64,000 bases of DNA. It comes from Acanthosepion esculentum (taxonomy: Eukaryota > Mollusca > Cephalopoda > Sepiida > Sepiidae). A program made the translations under genes and the position numbers. Location of the stretch: contig OZ038517.1 of NCBI GenBank assembly GCA_964036315.1, positions 50,261,406 through 50,325,405 of the forward strand, in the 5' to 3' direction. This document shows positions 32,556-43,296 of the stretch, piece after piece (the first letter of the stretch is position 1; each line of letters begins with the position of its first letter). The notes under the pieces are model-generated. The model was not told the DNA's origin. It was given only the letters and a program-made list of their open reading frames with translations, and searched no databases.

Positions 32556-33429
32556 AAAACATGAGCAACGTACCGTGCCTCGCTTAGCGATATCAATTGC
32601 AACGAAAAGCGAAATTAAAGTTAAACCTTAAATAAAGAATTGTTTTGTAAACCTTTCACTCTGTCCGATATTCAAATTTAACTTAAAATGGGTTATTTTA
32701 TTTTTAATCACGTCGAACTACAATAGTTTCTACCTGTTCAGGTTGTTTATAATGCACACAGAAAAACGGATTTACGTACGGACGGACGTACAGTGCGCTT
32801 GATTTAGATAGATTTCTGTCTTTCTCGGTAACCTCCAGCAACCTAGTGGCTTTTCTTACGTTTGAAATAACATGTTTAGCGGATACATTTTTTAAAATAT
32901 AGATTACTATTTTTTAATAGTGTAATTGACGTCTACTGGCATGGACAATCGAAAGACTCGAAAAAGGAAACGTTCCTTTCCCTATATACCTGCCTTTTAC
33001 GGAGTGCAAGACCGTAGCTTTATTACAGTTGGCGCAGCTGCACTGTTTTCGGCAGAAAGTCGGCTTTCACGTGATGGAGATGCTACCCACACGCCCAACC
33101 GGTTTTCGATTCAGAGTTGTCGATCTTCCGTTCTAGTTGCCGATCCAATCTTGAGAGACCAGTTCGCTCGGCTATTAACCACTATGCTGAATTGAGAAGA
33201 GATGGATCCATTATATTCTAACGTAATTGTGCGAAATCGAGAGCAACGGCATCGAAACATCAACCCCACTTTCCATGGAGATAACTGCTACGCCACCATA
33301 AACAAGGAAATTTCTATTCAGTTTTTTTCGTGTCCTTACAAAGTTTTCCTTGTCTGTCACATTTGCCAAAACATGGATAAAGGAAGGCCTTCTTTGGGGT
33401 GAATTGATTAAAAAGAAATTTTGTCGTGT
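32556..33429. other. No recognisable gene
   Basis: The 89-codon frame at 32926-33195 (MTSTGMDNRKTRKRKRSF) lies here. It has no known family and no splice or promoter context, so I do not call it a gene. Confidence 0.35.
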
Positions 33430-33595
33430 AAAGTATATTGTCATCCACAGACTGACTGTTTCGCTGTATCACAGCTCATCAGTGTGGCAAGACATCCGAT
33501 TGCTTCAAGCCGGGATCGAAACCCGACTGATTCGGCAACAGAGATTTTGCCCTTAAGCCCTTGGCGCACGGTTGAAAGAAAGTCGAATTTTTATG
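33430..33595 (-). repeat. tRNA-derived SINE (family F)
   Basis: On the minus strand 'gcgccaagggcttaagggc' (A-box region) and 'gggtttcgatcccgg' (B-box) are spaced as in tRNA genes, followed by the shared body 'ctgtgatacagcgaaac'. Confidence 0.68.
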
Positions 33596-33760
33596 TACAA
33601 TGATTGAAAGAGCTGAATTCAGGGAGAGGGAACAGCCTTGTAATGTTAGTTGTAAGAGTCATTGTTTACAAATTCGCACTTACCTTCCAAGAGTGCACAA
33701 CCGAATTTAAAGTATAACAAATTTAAGTTTGTTTTGTTTTTTTTTTGCTGTAAGGGTTCA

Positions 33761-33762
<2 letters not shown>

Positions 33763-33801
<39 letters not shown>
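33763..33801. repeat. (TA)n microsatellite
   Basis: Pure TA array. Confidence 0.95.
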
Positions 33802-33806
<5 letters not shown>

Positions 33807-33929
33807 AACGGCATACATTCTCTCCATTCCGCATTCTCGAGTACGTTAGCAGGTAAACTAAATAAATACTGTGTAAAATAATCTGATTATTCTTTTGTTC
33901 TATTTATACATTACAATACGTACACAAAA

Positions 33930-34350
33930 CTACACTGCATTCACACACACACAAAACTACACTGCATTCACATACACACAAAACTACACTGCATTCACAC
34001 ACACACAAAACTACACTGCATTCACACACACAAAAAAATACACTGCATTCACACACACACAAAAAAAAATACACTGCATTCACACACACACACAAAAAAA
34101 TACACTGCATTCACACACACACACAAAAAAATACACTGCATTCACACACACACACAAAAAAATACACTGCATTCACACACACACACACAAAAAAATACAC
34201 TGCATTCACACACACACAAAAAAAATACACTGCATTCACACACACACAAAAAAAACTACACTGCATTCACACACACAAAAAAAACTACACTGCATTCACA
34301 CACACACAAAAAAAACTACACTGCATTCACACACAAAACTACATTCACAC
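33930..34350. repeat. CA-rich minisatellite with variable units
   Basis: About 14 units of 'actacactgcattcacacac' or 'atacactgcattcacacac', with 4 to 9 A in a variable A run, giving units of roughly 25-34 bp. It degrades into CA/TA-rich sequence to about 34540. The 205-codon His/Thr-rich frame is a by-product. Confidence 0.93.
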
Positions 34351-34544
34351 AATTCTACAAGACACACATACACACAAGACAACGCTACACGACATACATA
34401 CAAACATTGGATACACACACAATCAACACTACACACATACACCACACAGATATACAAACACTACACAGACACACATATACATAACGCAACAAAACACTAT
34501 ATACATACATAATACTACAAACATACATAATACTATATACATAC

Positions 34545-34645
34545 ATAATATTCTTAGGCCAGTAGACGAAAATAAATATACTGTTTATTAATATTTATTC
34601 TACTCAAATACGGATATCCACTAAAAATAACATTTAAAGTAATAA
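34545..34645. repeat. SINE family G-like tail
   Basis: Contains 'ggccagtagacgaaaataaa' and 'actcaaatacggatatccac', close to 18030-18115. Confidence 0.45.
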
Positions 34646-35099
34646 AATTCTGTTGGCCTAATAAATAAAATGTCCACGACTTCTTTAAAAATTACATAAA
34701 AGATGCTATGGCAGAAAGCCAACGTCTTTAATTTATGAGCCTCGTCCATTCCCCTTTCATTCCGACTTAGGAAACAAGAGTTGAATTGTCCTTTTATGTT
34801 TTGGGAGTTTACATTGTTCACGATTGTACGTTAAAAGGCAAAATCGTATCGACAGCAACGACGTTACTGTCAGCTACCCCACCACCCCACTCTTGGCTTG
34901 AAGGCACGTTTTCCAAGAAAAATATCCGCGAAATTTCCTTGCAATTTGCCGAGTATCTCTGACGCTTGACCGTTTGTAGTTTTTTTTTACGGGGGGCGCG
35001 GCGCAGAATCATTGTCTCCAGTTGGCGAGACTGCCGCTGACATTGGTCAGGTATTCCAAAGAAAACGAAATCGAAAGAAAATGTTTGACTATGTTCGGA
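34646..35099. other. No recognisable gene
   Basis: Unique-looking, GC-richer around 34850-35040. No family signature. Confidence 0.35.
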
Positions 35100-35985
35100 T
35101 TGAGGAAACGGGGAGCCGAGTTCGAATTCCAGTCGAATCTATTAAATTCACTTACGTGCTAATACCCTTGTGAAAGGTATGAATCCTCCTCTTCTCCCCC
35201 AGCTATGAGTAAATAGCAGGACAGACCGGGTTCTATAGCCTTGGATGGGAACGGGTCTACCACAGAAAGAAATGGCAACCTACTGCGGGAAAAAAATCTG
35301 TCTCATCAGTCATGTATCGAAAGATACATGATCACCTAAGCGTGTATCACGCATGACACATGAGTAACGTGCTAATACCCTTGTAAAGGTATGACCCCTC
35401 TTCTTCCCCCCAGCTATGGATAAATAGCAGGACAGACCGGGTTCTATAGCCTTGGATGGCAACTGGTCTACCACAGAAAGAAATGGCAACCTACTGCGGG
35501 AAAAAAATCTGTCTCATCAGTCATGTATCGAAAGATACATGATCACCTAAGCGTGTATCACGCATGGCACATGAGTAACGTGCTAATACCCTTGGAAAGG
35601 TATGACTCCTGTTCGTCCCCCCAGCTATGGATAAATAGCAGGACAGACCGGGTTCTATAGCCTTGGATGGCAACTGGTCTACCACAGAAAGAAATGGCAA
35701 CCTACTGCGGGAAAAAATCTGTCTCATCAGTCATGTATCGAAAGATACATGATCACCTAAGCGTGTATCACGCATGGCACATGAGTAACGTGCTAATACC
35801 CTTGGAAAGGTATGACTCCTGTTCGTCCCCCCAGCTATGGATAAATAGCAGGACAGACCGGGTTCTATAGCCTGGGATGGCAACTGGTCTACCACAGAAA
35901 GAAATGGCAACCTACTGCGGGAAAAAATCTGTCTCATCAGTCATTTATCGAAAGATGCGTGTATCCCGCATGGCACATAACTGAC
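35100..35985 (+). repeat. SINE family D with its body in four tandem units of about 211 bp
   Basis: A B-box-like 'gagttcgaattccag' at 35118 marks the tRNA-like head. The body then repeats with unit starts at 35155, 35368, 35579 and 35789 (periods 213, 211, 210). Each unit contains 'aatagcaggacagaccgggt' and, in the first three units and most of the fourth, the hairpin 'catgtatcgaaagatacatg'. Units 3 and 4 are nearly identical, so the amplification looks recent. Confidence 0.88.
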
Positions 35986-36179
35986 TATGGACAGTCCCTT
36001 TATTTCTGACCTTCACTGCACTATATGCAGACTGTATCGAAATTTGCTAAAACATTGCCGAAAAGTGAAGATAAAACAATAAAAGTGTTGTCATGAGAAA
36101 AATCATCCTTTTGACACGCTGTCTTATTGTGGGCACATGTATCCATGTTTGCCAATTTTTAACTCACTGATTCATGATA

Positions 36180-36465
36180 CAGTGGAGTAATGGATAGCGG
36201 CACGGATTGAGGAATCGGAGAGCCGAGTTCGAATTCCAGTCGAATCCATTGCTTTCACTTATCTACTAAGACCCTTGGAAAAAGTATGAATCCTCCTCTT
36301 CTCCCCCTCCCCAGCTATGGGAAAATAGCAGAACAGACCAGGTTCTATAGCGTTGGATGGCAACTGACTGCGGGGAAAAAAACTGCATTATCAGTCATGT
36401 ATCGAAAGATACATGATCGCCTAAGCGTATATCACTCATGGCACACAACTGAACAGATAGCAGCC
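36180..36465 (+). repeat. tRNA-derived SINE family D, full copy
   Basis: A-box-like 'gtggagtaatggatagcgg' at about 36182 and B-box-like 'gagttcgaattccag' at about 36224 on the plus strand, followed by one body unit with the 'atgtatcgaaagatacatga' hairpin. This is the layout of a polymerase III SINE. Confidence 0.75.
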
Positions 36466-36598
36466 AAACATAACTTATTATTTTTCTCGGCGAAAATTTT
36501 TTGTTTCACCCCCCTCCAATAAAAGGCGATAAAGCCACTACGATACGAGGAATGTATATAAAGTGAAATAACCAGAGAAAGACAATATTTAGAAAAAA

Positions 36599-37242
36599 AA
36601 CTAGCAGCATGGCCCGGCGTTGCCCGTGCTTGATTCAAAAATCGTACGACTCGTACAGCAATCGATATCACTTGACTTAAAATATTTTTGTCCTTCCTTG
36701 CCTTTAAACGAATGCCCTTTGCCGCGCTGATGTTGCTACATGCCTTACTTCTTGCTTATCTCACACTGCAAATTTTTTCTAAGCTCTATACTAAACATTA
36801 AATCTGTTACGAAAAAAAGAACTAAACAAAATGAACACAAAACAATCAGCTTTAAACAAGGACTCGTAACTGGAAAAAACGGAATGAAAAAAGAATGTTA
36901 ACAACAAATACTTTTTCACACCCAACCCAGTTCTGCGGAATCAGAATCAACGTTGAGTTTAAGCAAACGAATCAGCCAATTGGAGTAAAGTGCCATGCAG
37001 ATTTTAATTTTTCCCACTTGTGACGAATGCAGCTATATATAAGCTCTATACTAAACATTAAATCTGTTACGAAAAAAAGAACTAAACAAAATGAACACAA
37101 AACGATCAGTTTAAAAAAAAAAAAGGACTCATAACTGGAAAAACCGAATGCAGCTATCGATTTTTTTTTTTTTTGCATGCTAGCATACTAGGTAACATTC
37201 GTATCAGTCAGCTGTTGGCTATCACGCTGCCTAATAGAATCT
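36599..37242 (+). repeat. Interspersed repeat family I, copy 1
   Basis: Starts 'ctagcagcatggcccggcgt' and is collinear with 52093-52560 for about 450 bases. A block of about 110 bases ('taagctctatactaaacatt') is present twice, at 36780 and 37039, giving an internal direct duplication. The class is uncertain. Confidence 0.7.
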
Positions 37243-37586
37243 TGGAGTAAAGGTCCGTAAAAACGAAAATACTTTTGATATAATAATAATAATAATAATA
37301 ATAATATATAATATTGTTGAAAGAGATGTGGAGATGAAGTCAGCTTTGGAGTAAAGGTCAGTAAAAAACGAAAATACTTTTGATATAATAATAATAATAA
37401 TAATATATAATATTGTTGAAAGAGATGTGGAGATGAAGTCAGCTTTGGAGTAAAGGTCAGTAAAAAACGAAAATACTTTTGATATAATAATAATAATAAT
37501 AATAATAATATATAATATTGTTGAAAGAGATGTGGAGATGAAGTCAGCTTTGGTGTAAAGGTCCCTAAAAAACGAAAATACTTTTG

Positions 37587-37618
<32 letters not shown>

Positions 37619-38090
37619 TATAATATTGTTGAAAGAGATGTGGAGATGAAGTCACCTTTGGAGTAAAAGTCAGTAAAAAACGAAAATACCTTTGATATAA
37701 TAATAATAATAATATTGTTGAAAGAGATGTGGAGATGAAGTCAGCTTTGGAGTAAAGGTCAGTAAAAAACTAAAATACTTTTGATATAATAATAATAATA
37801 ATAATAATATATAATATTGTTGAAAGAGATGTGGAGATGAAGACAGCTTTGGAGTAAAGGTCAGTAAAAAACGAAAATACTTTTGATATAATAATAATAA
37901 TAATAATAATAATATATAATATTGTTGAAAGAGATGTGGAGATGAAGACAGCTTTGGAGTAAAGGTCAGTAAAAAACGAAAATACTTTTGATATAATAAT
38001 AATAATAATATATAATATTGTTGAAAGAGATGTGGAGATGAAGTCAGCTTTGGAGTAAAGGTCAGTAAAAAACGAAAATACTTTTGATAC
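37243..38090. repeat. Minisatellite of about 100 bp with nested (ATA)n arrays
   Basis: Nine units start with 'ggagtaaaggtc' or a close variant, near 37244, 37348, 37447, 37551, 37659, 37749, 37851, 37956 and 38050. Each has 'aaaatacttttgatat', a run of 4 to 9 ATA triplets, and 'tgttgaaagagatgtggaga'. Unit length varies mainly by the triplet count. The 155- and 164-codon frames on the minus strand are by-products. Confidence 0.93.
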
Positions 38091-38687
38091 AGATGATTAT
38101 TGTTATATACCATACCTATAAACACTAATGGGTATGTCCCAATCATCATCAATACGTTGGACACTATTGTAAGTGGGGGTTAATATGCTAAGTAGTCCAC
38201 CACTAGCAGTGGTTTACCTACTTCACGCCGCTGGCGAGTATTGTATTTTGTTGATGTTATACAGATTACCATTTCATTTCCAACCTCCGTTTTAGTTATA
38301 CCTCATTCAGTAACATTTTCTGTTACATCACTGATATAAATGACATCCTCTTGAGGGACTTCAAATTGTTTCCAGGAAATGAGAAAATGCTGGAATTAGC
38401 CAAAACATAATATACAAACATATGAAATTGTTGAAAATGAATGTAGCTACATTTGAAGGTACCCAGGAAAATAACAAAAAATTAAAAAAATATTATTTTC
38501 GTTAAATTCACCGATTATTTAAAAGAACTAATTCGGAATTTAGAAAAAAAAGTAAAAAGATTTTATAAATCGATGTTATTCAATAATTCAATAGTATTCA
38601 ATGCTCCTAGGCCATGATAATTGCATTTTAAACATGAAACCTACTGCCGCCACTGGGCGTTGACTTCAATGTGCACTCTCTCTCTCT
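38091..38687. other. No recognisable gene
   Basis: AT-rich unique-looking sequence. Confidence 0.4.
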
Positions 38688-38694
38688 CTCTCTA

Positions 38695-38762
<68 letters not shown>
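38688..38762. repeat. Symmetric (CT)n(TA)n(GA)n microsatellite
   Basis: A CT run, a TA array and a GA run form a self-complementary block. Confidence 0.93.
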
Positions 38763-38765
<3 letters not shown>

Positions 38766-38768
38766 AAG

Positions 38769-39265
38769 GAATTCATGATGAGGTAGGTGTAGGTGCAGAC
38801 TTGATCTTTTATGATTTAACTGAGAAAAAAATTAAATTCTAAAAATATCTGTGTTTCCTGCTTGTGCTAATACGCTTGAAGTTGTTTGAGTCATCAGAAT
38901 GTAGGCAGATCACCGTCTGCCCCTGTCCAGCTAGGGTGGATACAGAATGGTTGTTGTTCACACTATACAGTAGGTAGGTATGTCAACGATGCTATCCTGT
39001 TGCTTGGGATGAAGAAAAAATCGACTGCATCTCGTGAAGATTTATAAACATCCACAAAAAAGAAGTCATCTGGCTGTCGTACAAATATCTACCATTTTTT
39101 TTTACCATGGGACAAACCACATATATGTCTGATCTATGACTTAATAACACGGTCTAAGAAGAGACTAAGAGATGTCAAACGAAACACAGATATTTTTAGA
39201 ATTTAATTTTTTTTCTCAGTTGAATCATATCTGCACCTACACCCACAGAATCATGAATTCCCTTC
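38769..39265. repeat. Inverted repeat with 320-base spacer
   Basis: Arms at 38769-38860 and 39181-39262 share 'gaattcatgat', 'gtaggtgcaga' and 'aattctaaaaatatctgtgt' in inverted order. The spacer has no coding signature. Confidence 0.8.
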
Positions 39266-39319
39266 TTTTAAATTTTCTTTCACAAAATTCCTCCAGTTAA
39301 AATAATAGCAGTCGATGTT

Positions 39320-39544
39320 GGACGACAGTCGGCAGCACGTTGAGTGATAGACGGTCGAACTCTCTGCCTCTGAGCAGAGAGGAACCCGGACGAGGCTCCG
39401 CCGAAGGGCAGAGCCTCGTTCTGGGAGGTTGACTAACCCGATCCCGTTTATCCCGGGCATTTTTTGGCCGACCCTACTTTAATCCCGGCCTTGTGCCGCA
39501 TCTATCCCTCGTGGGAGGGGGGACAGTAAATACTGTCAAACGAA
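39320..39544. other. GC-rich segment with hairpins
   Basis: Two short hairpins ('gaggctc' with 'gagcctc' at 39393-39419, and 'ctctgcctctgagcagag' at 39360) in GC-rich sequence, unlike the AT-rich neighbours. The function is unknown. Confidence 0.35.
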
Positions 39545-39745
39545 GTGTCGAAAGGAAGTTTTTTTTCCTTGACACCGCTATTATTTTAACTACCTTCACT
39601 CCTCGGTTTATTGTTTTAAAAAAGCGATGATTAAAATTGGAATAATACCTAAACATATAATGAAAATGAATTTACACATTTTTTGTTCTTGAGAATTTAT
39701 AACAAAAATATTAAACACTATTTATTTATTAGATCGTTGTTAATA
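39545..39745 (+). repeat. Interspersed repeat family E, copy 3
   Basis: Matches 7195-7440 in the same direction ('ttattttaactacct', 'aaaagcgatgatta', 'ttgttcttgaga'). Confidence 0.55.
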
Positions 39746-39769
39746 TAAAATTAATCTTGTAAAATGCAG

Positions 39770-40316
39770 CTGTTTTCTGAGTGTTGTTATCCTCTTGTAC
39801 CCGTCAATCCCATTTTGTCGGAGCTGCTGTCATGTACCCGGGGTAGATGTTATGTTCTAGGGTACTGCTTATACTGACCATTTCTTTTTCATATGTCTCT
39901 GGGTCGCCACTTATGACTTTTGCTCTACGTAGTAAGCAGCGGATGATCCCTTTCTTTACACTGTATGGGTGGTGGGAGTTGAAGCTGAGGTATTGTCCAA
40001 TGAATGTAGGCTTGAGGTATACGGATATCTTGAACCCATGCTCAGTTCAAGATATTAGTATATCCAGGAAGGCGAGCTTTTCGTTGTTTTTTTCTCTCCA
40101 TTGTAAACTATCGGTGATCTTATCGAGTTCACATGGACCTCTTCCTGTTGTGGCCAGAGTATGAAGGTGTCATCTATGTATCTCAGCCATAGGGTTGACT
40201 TTAATGATGTAGATTCTAATGGCATTTTCTCAAAGTATTCCATCTATAGGTTTGCCATTGCTGGTGATAATGGCGAGCCCATTGCTAAGCCATCATCCTG
40301 TTGATATATGCCTGAT
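39770..40316 (-). pseudogene. Penelope-like element reverse transcriptase fragment
   Basis: The minus strand from 40316 reads GIYQQDDGLAMGSPLSPAMA then a TAG in place of the usual aromatic residue, then MEYFEKMPLES and LWLRYIDDTFILWPQQEEV. The catalytic YIDD is at 40180-40169. A frameshift near 40100 leads to LAFLDILIS and later HGFKISVYLKPTFIGQYLSF and NSHHPYSVKKGIIRC, typical of Penelope-like RTs. At least two stops and two frameshifts make it a pseudogene. N-terminal RT motifs and the GIY-YIG domain are absent. Confidence 0.88.
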
Positions 40317-40419
40317 CCCATTCGAAACAACCCTAGCCTCACACAGACCGAATAATGTATGTAATCATAACACATATCAGAGATATAGACAAGCATATTA
40401 AACACTGTTTATTTAGTAT

Positions 40420-40575
40420 CTATCTATATTTCTGAGATGAGGTATTATGTACACTATTTACATTATTCGGGCTATTTTCCTCATCATTGTCGCCATATTT
40501 ATTACAACTTTTCGGTCGTTGTACACTCCGGCCTTCTTCAGGTGGTTGAAATATCGAACCCAGAAATTCATGCAT
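40420..40575 (-). repeat. SINE family B, truncated copy
   Basis: Tail and hammerhead-like block (40504-40545, minus) with GAAAAG instead of GAAACG. The head side is truncated at about 40570. It faces the next copy. Confidence 0.65.
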
Positions 40576-40579
40576 AAAT

Positions 40580-40745
40580 GTCCTCAAGGACACATGGCAC
40601 AGTGGATAAAGGAGTTGGTTAGATCCAGTGACAGAACTAAAAGAGTGTGAGAAGAAGGCCGGAGCGTACAACGGCCGAAACGTTGTAATAAATATGGCGA
40701 CAAAGATGAGGACAATAGTCCGAATAATATAAATAGTGTACTGTT
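40580..40745 (+). repeat. SINE family B with head joined to tail
   Basis: A-box-like 'tggcacagtggataaagga' at about 40595 is followed after only about 45 bases by the tail block 'gaaggccggagcgtacaacg', so most of the body is deleted. The CTGAAGA core is decayed to GTGAGAAGA. Confidence 0.65.
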
Positions 40746-40810
40746 TATTTAGGAGAATAATTTTATATTTACAACATTCTAAAAATTAAACTAATGTAAT
40801 TCAATATTAA

Positions 40811-40935
40811 TCATTTATCACTATATAAAGAAATGTCTACTTTTATCACTATATAAAGAAATGTCTACTTTTATCACTACATAAAGAAATGTCTACTTTT
40901 ATCACTACATAAAGAAATGTCTACTTTTATCACTA
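40811..40935. repeat. 27-bp tandem repeat
   Basis: About five units of 'tttatcactacataaagaaa' plus 'tgtctac' adjoining the family A SINE. Confidence 0.9.
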
Positions 40936-41400
40936 CATCCGACAGCAAGGCCTCTCATCAGGAGATTTTGAGAAGCTTGAAACCACCTCTTAATTGCTGG
41001 TATTCCCATGTCTACACTGACCTGGGATGGTAGCACCTGTTAGGGTCCCAGCTATGGGCAAATAGTTCACCCCCAATCTGGGGTCAAAACACTATGAAAG
41101 TGTAAAAATAGGTTTAGTACCAGCAATACATTTTTGTACAAATTATTACTAGCAATGAATGTTTGAAGAAAAAATTATTATAGCAATAAATTATAACCAA
41201 CAATACATTTGTGAGAAAAACAAAATATTGACCAGCAATACTTTTTTTGAAAAAAAAAAAAAATTACCAGCAATACATTTTTGGAAAAAAAAATATTACC
41301 AACAATACTTTCTTGAAAATAGATATTAACAGCAATAAAAATCTTGTCGGCATTAAATAACCCATTGAGGCTGATATGCCGTAAAACAAAACAAATGAAA
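40936..41400 (+). repeat. SINE-like repeat family A, copy 4
   Basis: Plus-oriented: core 'aggtgctaccatcccaggtc' (inverted sense), several 'ttaccagcaatac' units and the tail 'gatatgccgtaaaacaaaac'. Confidence 0.78.
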
Positions 41401-41456
41401 CAAGTCGGCTTAGAGACGAGTATATACGGTAAATCTTAAAACAAATTCACTCAGTA

Positions 41457-41930
41457 TTGCTTTTCATTTATTTTAATATTTTTTATTTCTTTTATTTAAT
41501 TTTCTTACCTATTGTTATATATTTTATTTTGTTTATTCTTTTTATTTTAATATATTTTTGTTTATTTTGTTTTAATATTTTTTTTTATTTCTTTTATTGC
41601 TTATCTATTGTTATATATTTTATTTTATTGTTTAATCCTTTCATTTTGTTTTTATTGTTTATTCCTTTCATTTTTATTTTATTTTCATTTATTTTATTGT
41701 GTATTCATTTTGTTTGAATGTATTTTTTAAAATTTTGTTTTATTTTAATATATTTTATTTATTTTATTATTTATTTTAATATATATTTTATTTATTTTGT
41801 TATTTATTTTAATATATATTTTATTTATTTTGTTATTTATTTTAATATATATTTTATTTATTTTATTATTTATTTTATTTTAATATTTTTATTTATTCTA
41901 TTGTTTATTTATTATTTTATTACGTAAAAA
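41457..41930. repeat. T-rich low-complexity tract
   Basis: About 470 bases of 'ttttatttattttattattt'-like sequence, with a 41-base unit around 'atttattttaatatatattt' repeated at about 41765-41870. Phe/Ile-rich frames are by-products. Confidence 0.9.
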
Positions 41931-42129
41931 TAAATTCGGTGAACGTTCCACTTGTAGATTTATTTTTTGTTTTTCTTACTCTTATATGGTCGTCTGTCTT
42001 AAGGCATATCCAATCGAGCTGTTTTAATACAAGACAAAGGTTTCCTGTATTCAAAAACCAAAGGATAAAAAAGGCCCGGAAATATCTAATACCTATTGGC
42101 GAAAGCCAGCATTTCCAAGTTGGCAACCA

Positions 42130-42600
42130 AATGGAGAATTAGATTTCTTGCAGACGCCAAATGCCAGTGTACAACGTCATGATAAACATTTCTTCGTCTA
42201 TCTTAACAACTGGAAATCGTTTTACAAATATGGGCAGGGGAACACACACGCACTACATATATATATATTGCGATTTTCAAAAAACCAACATAGTTTACAA
42301 ATTCAAGTGCCCTTTGGAAGATTGTATCTCCAATGGATTAAATAATATTTATGTCGGTCACACCACAAACTCGCTTTCACGACGCTTGACTCGACATTTG
42401 AATGATAACTCTAATATTTGTCAGGCATTTAAAACAATATACCTGACGGTGTACACAATTCCGGAAAATCCTCGTTGAAAACACAACTATACTTAAACAT
42501 GAAAACAATAAACAAAAATTAAAAATTCTTGAAGCTATATACATAAAACAGTTGAAACAAAAAAAACTACGAAATCTCCACAAATATTCTTAAATGCCTA
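42130..42600 (+). pseudogene. Penelope-like element GIY-YIG endonuclease fragment (second type)
   Basis: The plus strand encodes NIVYKFKCPLEDCI and NNIYVGHTTNSLSRRLTRHL, the two strands and the Arg-bearing helix of a GIY-YIG domain. After a frameshift near 42475, TTILKHENNKQKLKILEAIY and IKQLKQKKLRNLHKYS follow, as in the C-terminus of animal Penelope-like elements. It is only distantly similar to the fragment at 16952-17815. A hammerhead-like motif and a (TA)n array lie 3' of it (42810-43035), in keeping with the known structure of these elements. Confidence 0.82.
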
Positions 42601-42809
42601 TAATTGATAACAGAAGCCATTGGTTTATACCAACGGCTTCCCATACTTAATACTTCTCGTTTTCACTCTCGCGTGGTCATATGTGACATCACGAGGTGCG
42701 ACGCGATTTTCGCTTCCGTGTTGTTGCTTTGAAATTTTTCATGCAACAAAAACAGACTATCATTATTGTTTCGTCTATGTATTGTTTGATATATTGGAAT
42801 GTAATTGTC

Positions 42810-42847
42810 ATCTTTGATAATGGCTTATGTAAGCCGAAAGCTTAGAT
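42810..42847 (+). ncRNA. Hammerhead-like motif 3' of a Penelope-like endonuclease fragment
   Basis: Core TTGATAA at 42814-42820, one extra T, helix II GGCTTA (42822-42827) paired with TAAGCC (42830-42835), GAA at 42836-42838, AGCT as palindromic stem III, U at 42843 as the possible cleavage base, and stem I ATCT (42810-42813) with AGAT (42844-42847). Positions 3 and 8 are U and A instead of C and G. These two bases pair with each other in the active hammerhead, so the change looks compensatory. Confidence 0.55.
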
Positions 42848-42983
42848 TGGATTTAAACATGTATCAATATGGTGTTTTCCTTTCGTCTTTCAATGATAAT
42901 GTTAAGCTTATCAGACAATATGAAAGGAACTTACTTAAAATAAATAGAGAAAACTTGTCTATATTATTTATTGAAAGATGCGT

Positions 42984-43035
<52 letters not shown>
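42848..43035 (+). repeat. Sequence between hammerhead-like motif and (TA)n
   Basis: An open plus-strand frame (42805-43047) begins in front of the motif with MSSLIMAYVSRKLRLDLN. It could be the start of a Penelope-like ORF, because their terminal repeats overlap the ORF start; this is inference. A pure (TA)n array occupies 42989-43035. Confidence 0.4.
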
Positions 43036-43038
<3 letters not shown>

Positions 43039-43144
43039 GAAATATAGTCTTGAGATGTGCTATATTTATGGGATAAAGTGCTCAATAGAGCGTGTGTAAA
43101 TATAAAAGTGAACATAGAAGTCAACACTTAGAGGCGACAGTTCA

Positions 43145-43190
<46 letters not shown>
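43036..43190 (-). repeat. Family X fragment between two (TA)n arrays
   Basis: Shares 'atagtcttgagatgtgctat', 'gggataaagtgctcaata' and 'acttagaggcgacag' with 18750-18870. It ends before the ribozyme core and is followed by a (TA)n array at 43149-43187. Confidence 0.75.
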
Positions 43191-43250
43191 GAAAAATATG
43201 GAAAAACAAAAATCCGAATATGCAAGTTTACTGTTTTTAATGTTGTTTCA

Positions 43251-43296
43251 ATGTCGACGTCAGACGTTTCGGTCTAGTAGACCTTCTTCAGGACAT
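43251..43296 (-). ncRNA. Hammerhead-like ribozyme motif, best fit in window
   Basis: Minus strand: stem I ATGTC (43296-43292) pairs over five positions with GACAT (43255-43251). CTGAAGA lies at 43291-43285, followed by one extra A. Helix II GGTCT pairs with AGACC over five positions (loop ACT). GAA lies at 43270-43268. Stem III ACG/CGT has loop TCTGA. C17 is at 43256, giving a GUC cleavage triplet. Every core base fits the hammerhead consensus; the single extra base after A9 is the only oddity. It lies about 60 bases from a (TA)n array. Confidence 0.72.

Noticed and set aside
33930..34350. CRISPR-like array
   Set aside because: The units are contiguous variants of a CA-rich minisatellite with no unique spacers, and the genome is eukaryotic.
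33895..34512. 205-codon His/Thr-rich frame
   Set aside because: It follows the CA-rich minisatellite exactly and has no non-repeat portion with a signature.
35521..35780. CTGATGAG on the minus strand of the SINE family D tandem units as a further hammerhead
   Set aside because: The core octamer is followed by a possible ACAGA/TCTGT stem, but no GAA follows that stem, and the CGAAA nearby is on the opposite strand. The match is probably chance.
37188..38164. Two Leu/Tyr-rich frames of 155 and 164 codons
   Set aside because: Encoded by the 100-bp minisatellite with (ATA)n; the leucine runs are the triplet arrays.
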